Source: Diplonema japonicum
Lineage: Eukaryota > Euglenozoa > Diplonemea > Diplonemida > Diplonemidae
Reading direction: 5' to 3'
Length of the DNA stretch: 64,000 bases
NCBI GenBank assembly: GCA_964019335.1
Contig: OZ025754.1
Location: 220,816-284,815 of the forward strand
Below the pieces are notes generated by a model. The model was given only the letters and a program-made list of their open reading frames with translations, had not been told where the DNA came from and made no database searches. The translations under genes were made by a program, and so were the position numbers. This document shows, in pieces, positions 26,989 to 36,695 of this stretch (its first letter is position 1; every line of letters starts with the position of its first letter).

Positions 26989-28272
26989 CTAAAGAGGCTG
27001 CACAGGGTCGGGAACGGGTACCTTGCAAGGAGTGCCGAGGGATGAGAAGCATCGGGCTTGCACGGCAGCCCGCACTGCATCGCCATATGGGTGCATGCGT
27101 GTGTCGGGGATGGTGGTCATGGTGTGCCAATCCAAGTAGACCTGTCTGGCTTGAGGTGCTGTGGGGGAGACCTCACGGCGGCGGCGGTGCGAGTCAAGTG
27201 TGAAATCACGTTGCTGCATATGCGCTACGAAGTACGACGGGCGGCAGCACGGAGAGGGGGCAACCTTCTTCATGTAAGTCCCCGCAAGAGCGTCCGACCT
27301 GCACCCGCAACACATGGGCAGCGTGTGCACAAAATGCGACCGCACCTTCACCGCAGGCTTCTTCACGCACCTTGCAAGCCCTGCCGCCTTTGAATTGCTG
27401 CAGAAGCTTCCTGAAAACCTTGTTTCCCTGAGGTACAACGTGCCGTTAGCGAAGCTGGTGGGAGGGGTTGCGCCGTACCCCATGTACCTCACGCAAAGGG
27501 TGAGCTCGTCCTTGTGGCGGAGCTCAGCAGAAAGCATCTCCGGTATGGTTTTGTAGAGGCCGGGGAAGAGGTACTCGTCCAGATCGGTGTGCAGCACGAT
27601 GTCAGAGTTGTTGAGCCGCTCGCGGAAGCAGCGCGCAATGGAACGCTTTTCAAAAGAAACGTGGTTCCCGCCTGCAGCCATCCACTCTTCAGACATAACA
27701 GACTCGGTAGGCTCGACCCATACACGGTCTGGGGATATGGGTCGCAGGGCAGCCTCCAGCCGTGTTCTCTGCTCCTTGTTGATAGGGTATATGTTGATGC
27801 GTGCCACGCCCAGCAGCAGGTGGTACACCGCCCATTCCTTCACAAAGAACTCTTCATTGGCTGCGATAGTGCTGCACATAACTACCACGGGAGTGTTCTC
27901 GATGCCTGCCTGTAAGCCGCCTCCTCCCACGTACCGCTCGCTGCCCCGTGTCCATGTCGTGTTTTTCGGTGGGCAAAACGGCAGCTCTGTCCACCTCCGT
28001 CCGAACTCGATGTAAGTGTCATAGTAACTACCCTTAAGCCGTTGTGCTGAAAGGGGGACGTTGCCTATCTTCTTGAAACAGCTAGCCTGGTCCTTCACCC
28101 CGATGTTGTTGAAACGCTGCGGCTGCGATGGCACGACAGAGGCCGCAGTGGGAACAGGAAGAGCGGGGGCTTCGTGTAAAGAACTGAAGCTCTCCGCCTC
28201 TTCCTCGTGGCAGTAGATCACCATGAAGAACAGAACCAGTCCAAACCCACACAGAAGCGCCTGCCGTAACAT
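26989..28272 (-). CDS. GT92-type (DUF23) glycosyltransferase, type II membrane protein
   Basis: 427 residues, ATG start. Residues of about 4-22 (ALLCGFGLVLFFMVIYC) form an N-terminal signal anchor, as in Golgi glycosyltransferases. The stem is Pro/Ala-rich. The catalytic region shows the GT92 hallmarks: CSTIAANEEFFVKEWAVYH (start of the Rossmann-like fold, with NE..F..EW), IYPINKEQR, and the DxD-like metal site LHTDLDEYLFP at about residues 226-236. Several Cys residues (MCCGCRSD, SPCCRP) suggest luminal disulphides. Family knowledge: GT92 enzymes include beta-galactosyltransferases that modify N-glycans in animals and cell-wall galactan in plants. Donor and acceptor cannot be told from sequence. 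Spacing to SAS-6 is 140 bp, in the same orientation. Confidence 0.85.
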   Translation of the reverse strand: MLRQALLCGFGLVLFFMVIYCHEEEAESFSSLHEAPALPVPTAASVVPSQPQRFNNIGVKDQASCFKKIGNVPLSAQRLKGSYYDTYIEFGRRWTELPFCPPKNTTWTRGSERYVGGGGLQAGIENTPVVVMCSTIAANEEFFVKEWAVYHLLLGVARINIYPINKEQRTRLEAALRPISPDRVWVEPTESVMSEEWMAAGGNHVSFEKRSIARCFRERLNNSDIVLHTDLDEYLFPGLYKTIPEMLSAELRHKDELTLCVRYMGYGATPPTSFANGTLYLRETRFSGSFCSNSKAAGLARCVKKPAVKVRSHFVHTLPMCCGCRSDALAGTYMKKVAPSPCCRPSYFVAHMQQRDFTLDSHRRRREVSPTAPQARQVYLDWHTMTTIPDTRMHPYGDAVRAAVQARCFSSLGTPCKVPVPDPVQPL

Positions 28273-28679
28273 GTGCCACCACCTTGGTACCCTCCCCCGC
28301 TTGATGAAAGGTAAGGCTTAGGGGTGAATAAGCAAAGGAGAAGGAAAAGGAAAAGGGAAAGCAGAATATAAAAAAGGGGACGAGGGAAAAGGGGGCGGAA
28401 ACGTGAGTTTTTTTCTTACACGAGGGGGACTCCCCCCTCCCATTCATGTTTTCTTTTAAATCTACACACTCGAAGAGAAAAAAAAAGAAAGAAGAAAAAA
28501 AGAGAAAAAAAAGAGAGAGAAAAATAAATAAAAAAAAAGATTTACCTGCTGTCGACCTCTTCCGACCCCCAACACCCTTTTCTCGTTCTCGTAGTGGAAA
28601 TGGGAAAAATGAACCGTGAAGGCAAAACGAAATAACGAGAAAAGGGGGGAGGGGGGACGGTTTTTCTACAGGTAGGCTA

Positions 28680-29249
28680 CTACAGGTACGCGGGCATGGT
28701 GGGGAGGGGTGTTCCTCTGCATCTGCTGATGTTGCTGGTCAAAGCTTTTTGCGCTTCGATGTCCGCACGCAGACCCTGAATGGCGAGGAGGAGGGTTTCC
28801 TTTTGGCAGTTCAAAGACTTGGTCTCAGCGTGTAGAGCAGCAAAAGTGCTGTCGTTGTCATGTGCCTTAATGGTGATGGTGGTAGCGAGCTTCTCTCGGG
28901 TGGCAGCAAGCTTTTTATCCCGCTTCTGGTTTTCCTCGTTTGTGCGTGCGGTCTTGTCCATGTTACACTGGTACAAGTCTGCCGACGAGACGACCACCTT
29001 GTGGAACTTCTCACATGATGCGCGCACTGCCTGCATCTCCTTATCCCTCGTGTCTTTCTCGATCTTCCTCAGTTTGCTCTCCCTCTCCTTCTCCGCCTTC
29101 CCGACCGTTTGCATCACCTCCGCCGACTGCTCATCCACACGGCTTATAAACTTCATAACCTCCTTCAACTCCGGCAGCTTCTTCTGAAGCCCCTCCACAG
29201 CCTGGTGCAGCTGCTTCGCCATCTGGTCGTCCCTCGGCCTCTTCGACAT
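28680..29249 (-). CDS. small coiled-coil protein, function unknown
   Basis: 189 residues, ATG start (MSKRPRDDQMAK), stop at 28680. Almost the whole length is predicted helical coiled coil: charged heptad-like segments LHQAVEGLQKKLPELKEVM, EKERESKLRKIEKDTRDKEM and TREKLATTITIKAHDND, ending in TKSLNCQKETLLLAIQGLRA. No signal peptide or membrane helix. It resembles short flagellar or microtubule-associated coiled-coil proteins in general composition, but no specific family is recognised. It sits in the array with spacers of about 300-400 bp on each side. Confidence 0.7.
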   Translation of the reverse strand: MSKRPRDDQMAKQLHQAVEGLQKKLPELKEVMKFISRVDEQSAEVMQTVGKAEKERESKLRKIEKDTRDKEMQAVRASCEKFHKVVVSSADLYQCNMDKTARTNEENQKRDKKLAATREKLATTITIKAHDNDSTFAALHAETKSLNCQKETLLLAIQGLRADIEAQKALTSNISRCRGTPLPTMPAYL

Positions 29250-29548
29250 TTTTTTTTTCTTTCTCTTCTAAAAAAACTTTTAAAAGATGCAAAAGGGGGG
29301 AGGGGTACAAAAAAAATACAGGTCGTGCTGGGTCAGCGCTGCGAGGGCGATAAGGAGTGGGAAGGCGCGATGGGCAGGACTCATATCAGTGCAGCCACTT
29401 CTGTAGATCTATGAATGACAAGGAGGCAATGTTGAAGCCATGCGGACCTTCACATACATCGCTTCGAACAGGGATCGCCGCCACAGAAGCTCCTGCTCGA
29501 GGACCAGGAAATTAAGAAAAAGAAGAAAAAAAACAATACATCAAACGT

Positions 29549-31399
29549 CTAGTTGTAGTGTCGGGGGGGGCTTCTTATATCAATAGGTGACGAGTTATAG
29601 CCGGAGGGCTTTCTCGGGTCAGGGAGGTCCTTCATTGGGAGCAAAGCATAGTCGGCCCGTGGGGGGTGCCGTGAAGCAGGAGACTTAGGCCGTGGCCGAC
29701 GGGAAGAGGAGTAGGCACGCTGCTTCTTCCTTGATTCCTCGAGGTTGGGGTCGTGATGCTTCACAACATGCAGATCATGAGAGGGAAGGAGGTCCATGGC
29801 ACAGTTCCTGGAGCGGCTGGAGTGCAGGGTGCGCTCGGGCTTCGCAGGACAGTCCGCATCCCCCTTCAGCGAGTCTACCATTCTAACAGGCTTGGTCCTC
29901 ACAGGCGAAGCGTACCGCATGGGCGGCTGCCCACCCATCACACGCTTTCTCAATGCGAGGTTCTTTCGCATGGATTCCACTTTCCGGCCGTCACTCGCCA
30001 GCGTTCCCTTGGAAAAGTCTTGCTTTTTTGCAACTTTCTTTTCGCTCTTCTTCTTTACGGGCGAGGCTCTCCTTCTTCCCAGCGAGGTCGTTCGAGGGGG
30101 GACAGGGAGCACCCCGTCGGAAGGGTGGTACCGGTGTTCAGGCGAATGAACTGTTGACATTGAGGTCGGTGTCGGCGGCTCGAGGTCGAGCACCTGGAAC
30201 GCAGGGCTGGGCGCACGAGGGGGCGGGACAGGGAGGGACCTTTCCTCCACGCCGGCCCAGTCCAGCTCGGAGAAGAAAGCGAAGCTTTTTAGCTTCTGAA
30301 GAGAGAAGCCTTCAGTGGCGTCAACATCGAGCGTGAGCATGGCTTCGAGGACCTCGCAGCAAGCGGATGACACAAACGGCGGCAGCACCAGCCTGGCCAC
30401 GCCATCGGGGTTAGTCAACGCCCACCTGGGGTGCTCACCGAATACAAGGAAGTACAAGATCCCGGCCAGGCCCCACCAGTCGGACGGCCTGCGGTGATAC
30501 ATTTCAATAGAAGGGTCCAGACGCCGCATGGGTGTCCAGACAGTGGAGATCCCGAGCCCTGTCAGAACGGCAGTGCCATCGGAGGCGACACGGATCTTCT
30601 GCGGGTGCATAGCGTGCGTGGGTGCCATGTTGATGCTTTCTATGTAGTTAATAGCGATGGCAAGCTGCGCGACCTGGTGGCGTGCACGGTCCTCGCCGAC
30701 ATTGCCAGCCAAGGGGTCCGGCAGCCACTCGGAGACAACCCAACTTTGCACCATTCCAAGCTTGTTCTCTGTGGAGGTCTGGAAGACTACTGTGTTGATG
30801 AAGGGGCAGCCAGACGTCACGTGGATCGTGTTGTTCAGCAGGGCATGTTCCGTTGCTAGGTACCGTGTGATGATGAGCCGTGCTGCAACGGGGTGTCGGT
30901 AGCCCTTCAGCGTGCACATCCGGATCGAACCAAATGAGCACAGTGCAGGCCTCGTGTCGTGCGAGAACTGCAGATCGGACAGCGTGTGCTCTTCGTCGCT
31001 CTCTGTTAGATTTGTCACAGTGTTCAGCACGAACTTCTCTGTCTCTCTTGCAGGTTTCACTATGAAGGTCTCTTCGCTCTCGTCGTCTTCAGCTGCTGCA
31101 GCGATGCATCGAACCCACTCACTAGGCGAGGCAGTGTGGAGCACAACTATCCTTCTGCCCTCCAGCACCATACGCATTGCCAGCCCGGGGTCCTCGTCTG
31201 CATCATCCAAGTGTATGAGATCCCCCGGGTACCCCATCTCTTCTTCTTCTGTCTTCCCTGCGAAGTGCACCAGCACCCTCCCGTACAGCTCGAACCACCT
31301 TTCCTTGTACACCACCGCGGACTCGGGCCGCATTCCCACTAAGTTCGTCTCCATCTTCATCCACCCTTGCATCAGCGGCATAGGCCTCGCCGGCTCCAT
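29549..31399 (-). CDS. PH domain + AGC-kinase-like pseudokinase
   Basis: 616 residues, ATG start. Residues of about 8-105 form a PH domain (MQGWMKMET, KERWFELYGRVLVHF, then TASPSEWVRCIAAAAED with the conserved C-terminal Trp). Residues of about 125-395 have a kinase fold, but the key residues are lost. The strand-3 lysine region reads RLIITRY. The catalytic HRDxKPEN becomes THAMHPQKI. DFG becomes GLG (TGLGIST). The later lobe is recognisable (PSDWWGLAGILYFLVFGEHP). The domain ends FFSELDWAGVEERSLPVPPP, the FFxxIDWxxL..R..PP signature that starts the AGC-kinase C-tail. A basic Ser/Pro-rich tail follows. Architecture is that of an Akt/PKB-like kinase turned into a scaffold, inferred to bind membrane phosphoinositides. 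No APE-like motif seen. Confidence 0.8.
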   Translation of the reverse strand: MEPARPMPLMQGWMKMETNLVGMRPESAVVYKERWFELYGRVLVHFAGKTEEEEMGYPGDLIHLDDADEDPGLAMRMVLEGRRIVVLHTASPSEWVRCIAAAAEDDESEETFIVKPARETEKFVLNTVTNLTESDEEHTLSDLQFSHDTRPALCSFGSIRMCTLKGYRHPVAARLIITRYLATEHALLNNTIHVTSGCPFINTVVFQTSTENKLGMVQSWVVSEWLPDPLAGNVGEDRARHQVAQLAIAINYIESINMAPTHAMHPQKIRVASDGTAVLTGLGISTVWTPMRRLDPSIEMYHRRPSDWWGLAGILYFLVFGEHPRWALTNPDGVARLVLPPFVSSACCEVLEAMLTLDVDATEGFSLQKLKSFAFFSELDWAGVEERSLPVPPPRAPSPAFQVLDLEPPTPTSMSTVHSPEHRYHPSDGVLPVPPRTTSLGRRRASPVKKKSEKKVAKKQDFSKGTLASDGRKVESMRKNLALRKRVMGGQPPMRYASPVRTKPVRMVDSLKGDADCPAKPERTLHSSRSRNCAMDLLPSHDLHVVKHHDPNLEESRKKQRAYSSSRRPRPKSPASRHPPRADYALLPMKDLPDPRKPSGYNSSPIDIRSPPRHYN

Positions 31400-31913
31400 C
31401 TTGGCAGGCCTGGCATGGTGATGCTTAATTGAAAAAGCCTAAGCTTCGCCTCTTTGTCTTCTTTTATTCTTAACATAAATTAACAGTACGAAGGCGACGC
31501 AGGGCGTATGGGGGGACGAGGAGGAGGAGCGGGAAAGGGGAAAGAAAAGGTGCGGTTTTTGCACTAGATGCAGAAGAAGGGAGAGAGAAAAAAAAGAAAG
31601 GGATAATAAATAACAATTAACCCCCTTACCGCTCCGCCTAAAAAGTAGTAAGAAACACGTCTAAAAATATTTCAAAAAAAAAATAATGGGGAGGGGAGTG
31701 AGAAATTCCAAAATAACAAGTTTTTTCCCCCTCTATTCATTTTCCGCCGTCACTGGGTTTGGTTCGAAACTTCATTTACCAGTAATGACAAACGAGGAAA
31801 AAAAAAGGGGGGAGGGGAAAAAGAACGAAAACGAAAAAAAAAAGGGGTAAAACAGATCTACTATTTTGTTGACAATAGGTTAAGGGGATATATATATTTA
31901 TTTTTCAAAAGCC
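31400..31913. other. gene-free spacer
   Basis: About 510 bp, purine-rich. No ORF or RNA recognised. Confidence 0.6.
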
Positions 31914-34352
31914 TCAGGTTGAAACAACACCACTACCTGCACCACCACGATGGCCGAGCTGGTAGTCCGACATGCCTGTGGGGACGTGCCGTGTGGGCTC
32001 TTCACTTGTGTCAGAGTCGCTGCTGTTTTCACGGGGCACAGGTGCAGGGGCAGTAGTAGGGGTGGGGCCCGCAGAGTGCGACTGCGCAACCACCGGAGGG
32101 GCAGCTGTTCCCGCAAGCCCCGGTGCTGGCACGGGCACCTTTTCAGACAAAAGGCTGGTAACAAAGATGGTGAGGTACCTCAGTTTTCCTTCATCAGAAG
32201 TCCCGAAAAGTGCCTCTGCGTACTGCTTTGCAATGCGCTCCCACGTGCCCTTCGCCGGGACGGGGGCAAGTGCATCACACAGATGGTTGCACACCAGCCG
32301 GGCTGCGATAACATTGGCTTCCGAGAGGTGCTTTTCCCACCCAGCACGCTTCACAACCCCCTTTTGCTTCACAACCTTTTTGCACACGTACTGCGGCATG
32401 ATGCCCACACCATTGTAATACTTGCACAGCTCCATCAGCGCAGCCGCATGCTTCTCGTTAAGCCGTTCCGGTCCCAGGCGTGGGTTCCCTTCACATATGT
32501 TTTGAAGGACGTCGCGCTTCTCGACTGATGACACCGCCACCCCGTTGGGCCCTAGGAAGTTGTAGCACCAAACGCCGTCTAAGTTCAGCTGTGTGTTCAA
32601 GCTCTCCGTCAGCGTCCTCACACAGCGCAGGCACGCGTCCTCGCCCAGCTTCAGCACGTACTTCCCGTCTATCGTGTTCGCTTCCTTCTGCGGCTTCGCT
32701 TGCTTCTCCTTGCTGAACAGCCTGCTCTTCCAGCTCTTCTTCGCCCCCTTCTCGTCCTGCTGCGTCGGCGGATCGTCTTCGCTGGAGTCCGTGTCGCGTT
32801 CCTCGTGTTTCGATTTTTTCTTCTCCTTCTTACCCTTCTTTTGTTGCGGTGCCGGCGGTGCATCTGGCTCGCCCTGCGCTGGTGTGGGTGAATCGCTGTC
32901 GCCTGCTTTGTTTTTCGCCCTGGCAGGCAGCAGTCTCTTGAAAAAACCCTTCTTCTTCGCAGCAGGCGCAGTGGCAGGGGCTGTGCTCAGTTCAGGAACA
33001 AGCTGCAAGCTCTCTTGCGGTGGGATCTCGGGCTGGGTGTGGCGTAAAGGGAGGCTAGACGGGGCAAGGACAGGGGCCGGGCTCGGGTTGGGCCTTGGGA
33101 GGGGCTTGACCTGCGGAGTGGGGGACGGGGTGCGCTGCCGTGTCGAAGCCAGTGTTTGAGAAGGTGCTTGAGCCGGCGCCTGAGGGGGTGTTGAGTACTG
33201 CCGTTGTTGCGAGACCTCCAGCGCCCCCTGTGCGCGCTGCACCTCATCCTTCAACGCCGCTATGTTGCTGTCCGACGTTATCTTCTGATATTGAAGCTGC
33301 TCCTCCAGCATCTTCACCTTGGTCGAGTGACTGATAATCGCCTCCTGTGCAGCACCAGCTGCGGCTGCCTTAATCTCGTTTTTATGGATCACGGTGGTCT
33401 GGATGTCCTTCTCATCCTTCAGCAGCATCTTGAAGTCGTTGATAAGCTGCTCGTGCTGCCCCTTCATGGTCTGGTACTGCTGGGCTACCTCGGCAGTTAT
33501 GTAACTAAGATGGTGCCCACCTTGCGCTTCGTACGGCATCTGCGTGTACCCATACGAGGCCAGCATGTTCTCGTAGGCGAGCTGCCGTACTATTTCCTCG
33601 TACTCGCCGCGCAGCTTGTCTTGGTGCCGCCTTTCGTCACGATGATCCCTTCTGGACCGCATGTGTGAGGTGGAGGCCTTCCGACGGCGACGGTTCGATG
33701 TTTTCTTGTGGGACGCAAGATTCCGGTGTTTAGAAGCAGGCCTGTGTCTCTCGGGATCTGAAGAAGAAGAGGAAGATGTATCTGAGAGAGGGGAGGCAGA
33801 GGCTGATAAAGGGGACGACGACAAGGAGGACACGTCCGCATCGCTGTCGCTGGCGTTGAGATCGCGCAGCAGCCTGAGGCCTTCGGCAACGCTCTCGCTC
33901 CTCGTGCGGCTGCTATTCACCCCGAGCATCTCGAGGAGGGTGGAATCACGGTCAGCGTGCACCTTTGAGTAACTATTATGACCCTGTCGTTCTGTTGGTG
34001 CTGTGGGATAACTAGTCCGGGGGGCGGGGGTGGGGACGAGACCGGAACCCAAAACACTCCCGAAGGTGCGTCTCTGCACAGGGTACGTGGCGGCAGTGTG
34101 GCGGTCGGGAGCCGAGCTGATCCTGACCGTAGCCCTTTCAGGCGTGTTCCCAAATAAGTTTGAATAACTAGTGCTCTTGCTGCTGTCCGTCACATCAAAT
34201 GACTTGTCCCCTTCTTCGCAGCTGAACTCCTGCTCCGACCCGGGCACCGTAGGGCAGGGGGAGTACGGGCTGATCTGCTGCGCCGTCATCCCAAGCACTT
34301 CAGCCACCTTACTGGCGTCATAGCTCATCTGGACACCACCCGCCTGTTGCAT
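31914..34352 (-). CDS. large Ser/Pro-rich coiled-coil protein with an unrecognised C-terminal domain
   Basis: 812 residues, ATG start. Residues 1-200 are Ser-rich and disordered, with a Ser/Asp block (SDSDADVSSLSSSP). Residues of about 200-400 are helical and charged (MRSRRDHRDERRHQDKLRGE, QQYQTMKGQHEQLINDFKML). A Pro/Gln-rich linker and a basic segment (KKKGFFKRLLPARAKNK) follow. Residues of about 560-735 look folded: YVLKLGEDACLRCVRTLTES, DGVWCYNFLGPNGVAVSS, KHAAALMELCKYYNGVG, VIAARLVCNHLCDAL. The tail is Ala/Pro-rich. I do not recognise the folded domain. Its helix-rich pattern with conserved Cys and Trp suggests an interaction module. No membrane segments. Same strand as its neighbours. 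Confidence 0.75.
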   Translation of the reverse strand: MQQAGGVQMSYDASKVAEVLGMTAQQISPYSPCPTVPGSEQEFSCEEGDKSFDVTDSSKSTSYSNLFGNTPERATVRISSAPDRHTAATYPVQRRTFGSVLGSGLVPTPAPRTSYPTAPTERQGHNSYSKVHADRDSTLLEMLGVNSSRTRSESVAEGLRLLRDLNASDSDADVSSLSSSPLSASASPLSDTSSSSSSDPERHRPASKHRNLASHKKTSNRRRRKASTSHMRSRRDHRDERRHQDKLRGEYEEIVRQLAYENMLASYGYTQMPYEAQGGHHLSYITAEVAQQYQTMKGQHEQLINDFKMLLKDEKDIQTTVIHKNEIKAAAAGAAQEAIISHSTKVKMLEEQLQYQKITSDSNIAALKDEVQRAQGALEVSQQRQYSTPPQAPAQAPSQTLASTRQRTPSPTPQVKPLPRPNPSPAPVLAPSSLPLRHTQPEIPPQESLQLVPELSTAPATAPAAKKKGFFKRLLPARAKNKAGDSDSPTPAQGEPDAPPAPQQKKGKKEKKKSKHEERDTDSSEDDPPTQQDEKGAKKSWKSRLFSKEKQAKPQKEANTIDGKYVLKLGEDACLRCVRTLTESLNTQLNLDGVWCYNFLGPNGVAVSSVEKRDVLQNICEGNPRLGPERLNEKHAAALMELCKYYNGVGIMPQYVCKKVVKQKGVVKRAGWEKHLSEANVIAARLVCNHLCDALAPVPAKGTWERIAKQYAEALFGTSDEGKLRYLTIFVTSLLSEKVPVPAPGLAGTAAPPVVAQSHSAGPTPTTAPAPVPRENSSDSDTSEEPTRHVPTGMSDYQLGHRGGAGSGVVST

Positions 34353-35196
34353 TGTATTTGGCCAAGGATTAGAAAATCTGTAAATGTTGAATAAGAAGAA
34401 GGGAGGGAATGGATGGGAGGGAAGTCAGACATAGGGTCTTTTCTCTTCATATTCATTCTAGAGGGAACCAGACTAGGGAAGGGGGGGGGGGGGGGGAGGA
34501 GAAAAAGGCCATCAAAAAATAATCAATTTCTTAACGTCAAGACACCACACGGCCAACCGCAGTCGGCTCCAAAGTACACGGGAGTTGTAGTCAGGCAACA
34601 CATTCTTTCTTACCAATCGAATTCATCCTTTGCAAGGGTAGTGTACTATCTCAGCTTTTTAGACCTCTATAAGCGCCACAGGTGAGAATACTATTCCTGT
34701 TCAGCCCGCTCATCCCTCTCTTTTTGTTCTCAAGCTCTCTCTGATAATGATACCTCTGCCTTCCTTTTCTTTTTTCAGTTCTGGACCAACTGTACTGCTA
34801 AAGGGAAGGAGGGAGGGGGACGAAAATACATAAACGCACTCCGATTTACCGGAAAGGGGGAGGGGGAAGGGAAAAAAAAGGGGGGAAGACAGACGGGAGG
34901 AAAGAAATAAATGTTTCCACTCGAGTGGCACTGCACAAATTAAAATATCTCATTAAGGCTTGTGAAAGACAAGAAGAAACGTAGGAGGAAAAAAAAGGAA
35001 GAAGAAGAGAGGAACTATCCATTAATGTAGGTTTCCCTTTTTTTAAAACTCCTCAAAGTCCCACCTCCCCTCCCCCTTTTTATTTTCTTCTCACAAAATA
35101 GCAATTCAAAACAGGTCCACCTAAGGGCCTCTGGAATCACCATTTAGTGAAAAACAAATCAAAAAAAAAAAAGAAAAAACTTAATTAGCTGCCCTC
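34353..35196. other. gene-free spacer
   Basis: About 840 bp with a G run (34480-34497) and A-rich stretches. Small frames (34413-34685 plus, 34710-34931 minus) are compositional. Nothing recognised. Confidence 0.6.
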
Positions 35197-36099
35197 TCAC
35201 ATTTCCATGTCTGGCATGTCAAAATCGGCGAATTGGTACGGGGTACCAGACACATCCTCACTGCCGCCCATACGCCTGGCTTCCTCAAAGGACGGAAAAG
35301 GGGCAGGTCTAGCAAGCCACTCCCGGTGCTTTGAGTACATATACTTGGAACGGTACCATGGGACGATGGTGGGAGGCGACCCTGCAGGGATAACCTCGGG
35401 GAGGGAAAGGAATGAGATCCATAAGTACGCACGGGGCTCTGGGTACGTAGACGGCCCCCCACGGTGCACAATGTTGGAGTGCATGACTAACATATCACCA
35501 GCCTTGAGCAGGGCAAGCTTTGCATGGTGGCCATCTCTCTCCATCAGATGGTCTTCGCAACCTTTGCTGCAGTATGTGTCATGAAAGTCTTTTGTATGTG
35601 AAGACAGGAAGATCTCGGTGGGGCCCATTTCGACAGTGATGTCCTGCAGAGCAAGCAGGATGGAGTACATTTTGGAAGAATCTTCAATGTCGTAGTGAAA
35701 ATCTGCATGCGTGCGCTGTCTGGTGGCACCGTTGAGGTTCACCAAGCTGCATAGTTCGTAGAGTACGGAGTCCCCTCCCATGAGCGTGCTGAAGACTTTC
35801 TCGACCTTCCCCAAGGCTTTCCTTGTAGTGTTCAGAACTGGGAGCAGAAGAGGGAGTTGTACGTTGTGGTGAGTCACGCCTTCCTCTGGGAGGCCCTCTA
35901 CTACGAAATCGTAGAGCTGTTTCACTTCATCCTTTCCGGCCACCCCGTCTACCCTTGCTACGCCTGCTTCTGCGATCTCCTGAAGGATCCTCTCGTCCCC
36001 GTCCACCCCTTCCCCAAATCCCTCCATCTTCCCTGTGTTCCCCACGTCCACAGCACCCGCCACCATGCTCATCAGCAGAACACATTGCAATCGGATCAT
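35197..36099 (-). CDS. secreted PhyH-type Fe(II)/2-oxoglutarate dioxygenase
   Basis: 300 residues from the ATG at 36099 (MIRLQCVLLMSMVAGAVDVG), which gives a clean signal peptide. An upstream in-frame ATG at 36141 would add 14 mostly Lys residues encoded by a homopolymer, so I rejected it. The metal site HxD is in RTHADFHYD (about residues 127-135). The distal His is in VMHSNIVHRGG (about 203-213). A following Arg (YPEPRAYLWIS) can hold 2-oxoglutarate. These are the marks of phytanoyl-CoA-dioxygenase-like enzymes. Known members hydroxylate lipids, amino acids or secondary metabolites; the substrate here is unknown. Secretory targeting is unusual for peroxisomal PhyH itself, so this is a different branch. 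Same strand as the receptor kinase upstream, 600 bp apart. Confidence 0.8.
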   Translation of the reverse strand: MIRLQCVLLMSMVAGAVDVGNTGKMEGFGEGVDGDERILQEIAEAGVARVDGVAGKDEVKQLYDFVVEGLPEEGVTHHNVQLPLLLPVLNTTRKALGKVEKVFSTLMGGDSVLYELCSLVNLNGATRQRTHADFHYDIEDSSKMYSILLALQDITVEMGPTEIFLSSHTKDFHDTYCSKGCEDHLMERDGHHAKLALLKAGDMLVMHSNIVHRGGPSTYPEPRAYLWISFLSLPEVIPAGSPPTIVPWYRSKYMYSKHREWLARPAPFPSFEEARRMGGSEDVSGTPYQFADFDMPDMEM

Positions 36100-36141
36100 G
36101 TTTCTTTTTCCTTTTCCCTTTTTTTTTTCTTTTTTTTTCAT

Positions 36142-36341
36142 CTCGATTTTTCTTTTTTTTTTTTTTTTTTGGAGGTGTTAAAAAGAAAAGAAAGAAGAAG
36201 GGGGAGAAGAAAAAAAAGGATAATATGGGTGAAATAGGCCAGTGATAAACTGAAGAAGACAACGAAAGAGGAAACGTCTTTTTTTTTTTTTTTTTTTTTT
36301 TTTTTGTTCCCTTTTTTCTTCTTTTTTTTTTTTGTTTTTTT

Positions 36342-36376
<35 letters not shown>

Positions 36377-36695
36377 AATAAGAACCCCAAACCAACTACG
36401 AATAAAAGAAGAGAAGAAGAAGAAGGGAAGGGTAAAGACCCCCTAAGGAGAAGAGATAAGGACGTTTTTCTTTGTCCTGGTAGCCTCGTTCCCTCTGGTT
36501 GGCACCTTGCAAAGAAAGAAATACCATTTTATATCCCGCTTGTCCCCGAGCGACATATCTTCTGTTGGACCCCCCCCCGCGTGGTGGGAGAAGAACAAGA
36601 AGGATGTCATTTTAAACATGTAGTACCTCGGACGCAAGGGGGAAAAGAAAATGAGGACAACTTATTGAAATAATTGTACCAAAGGAAAAGCAAAT
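36142..36695. other. gene-free spacer with very long T runs
   Basis: T runs at 36279-36305 and 36339-36375, which are poly(A) on the coding strand. Lys-rich minus-strand frames are artefacts of these. No gene. Confidence 0.7.

Noticed and set aside
36141-36142. Upstream ATG at 36141 for the PhyH-type gene
   Set aside because: It would add 14 residues, mostly Lys, from an A-run and bury the signal peptide that begins at the ATG at 36099.
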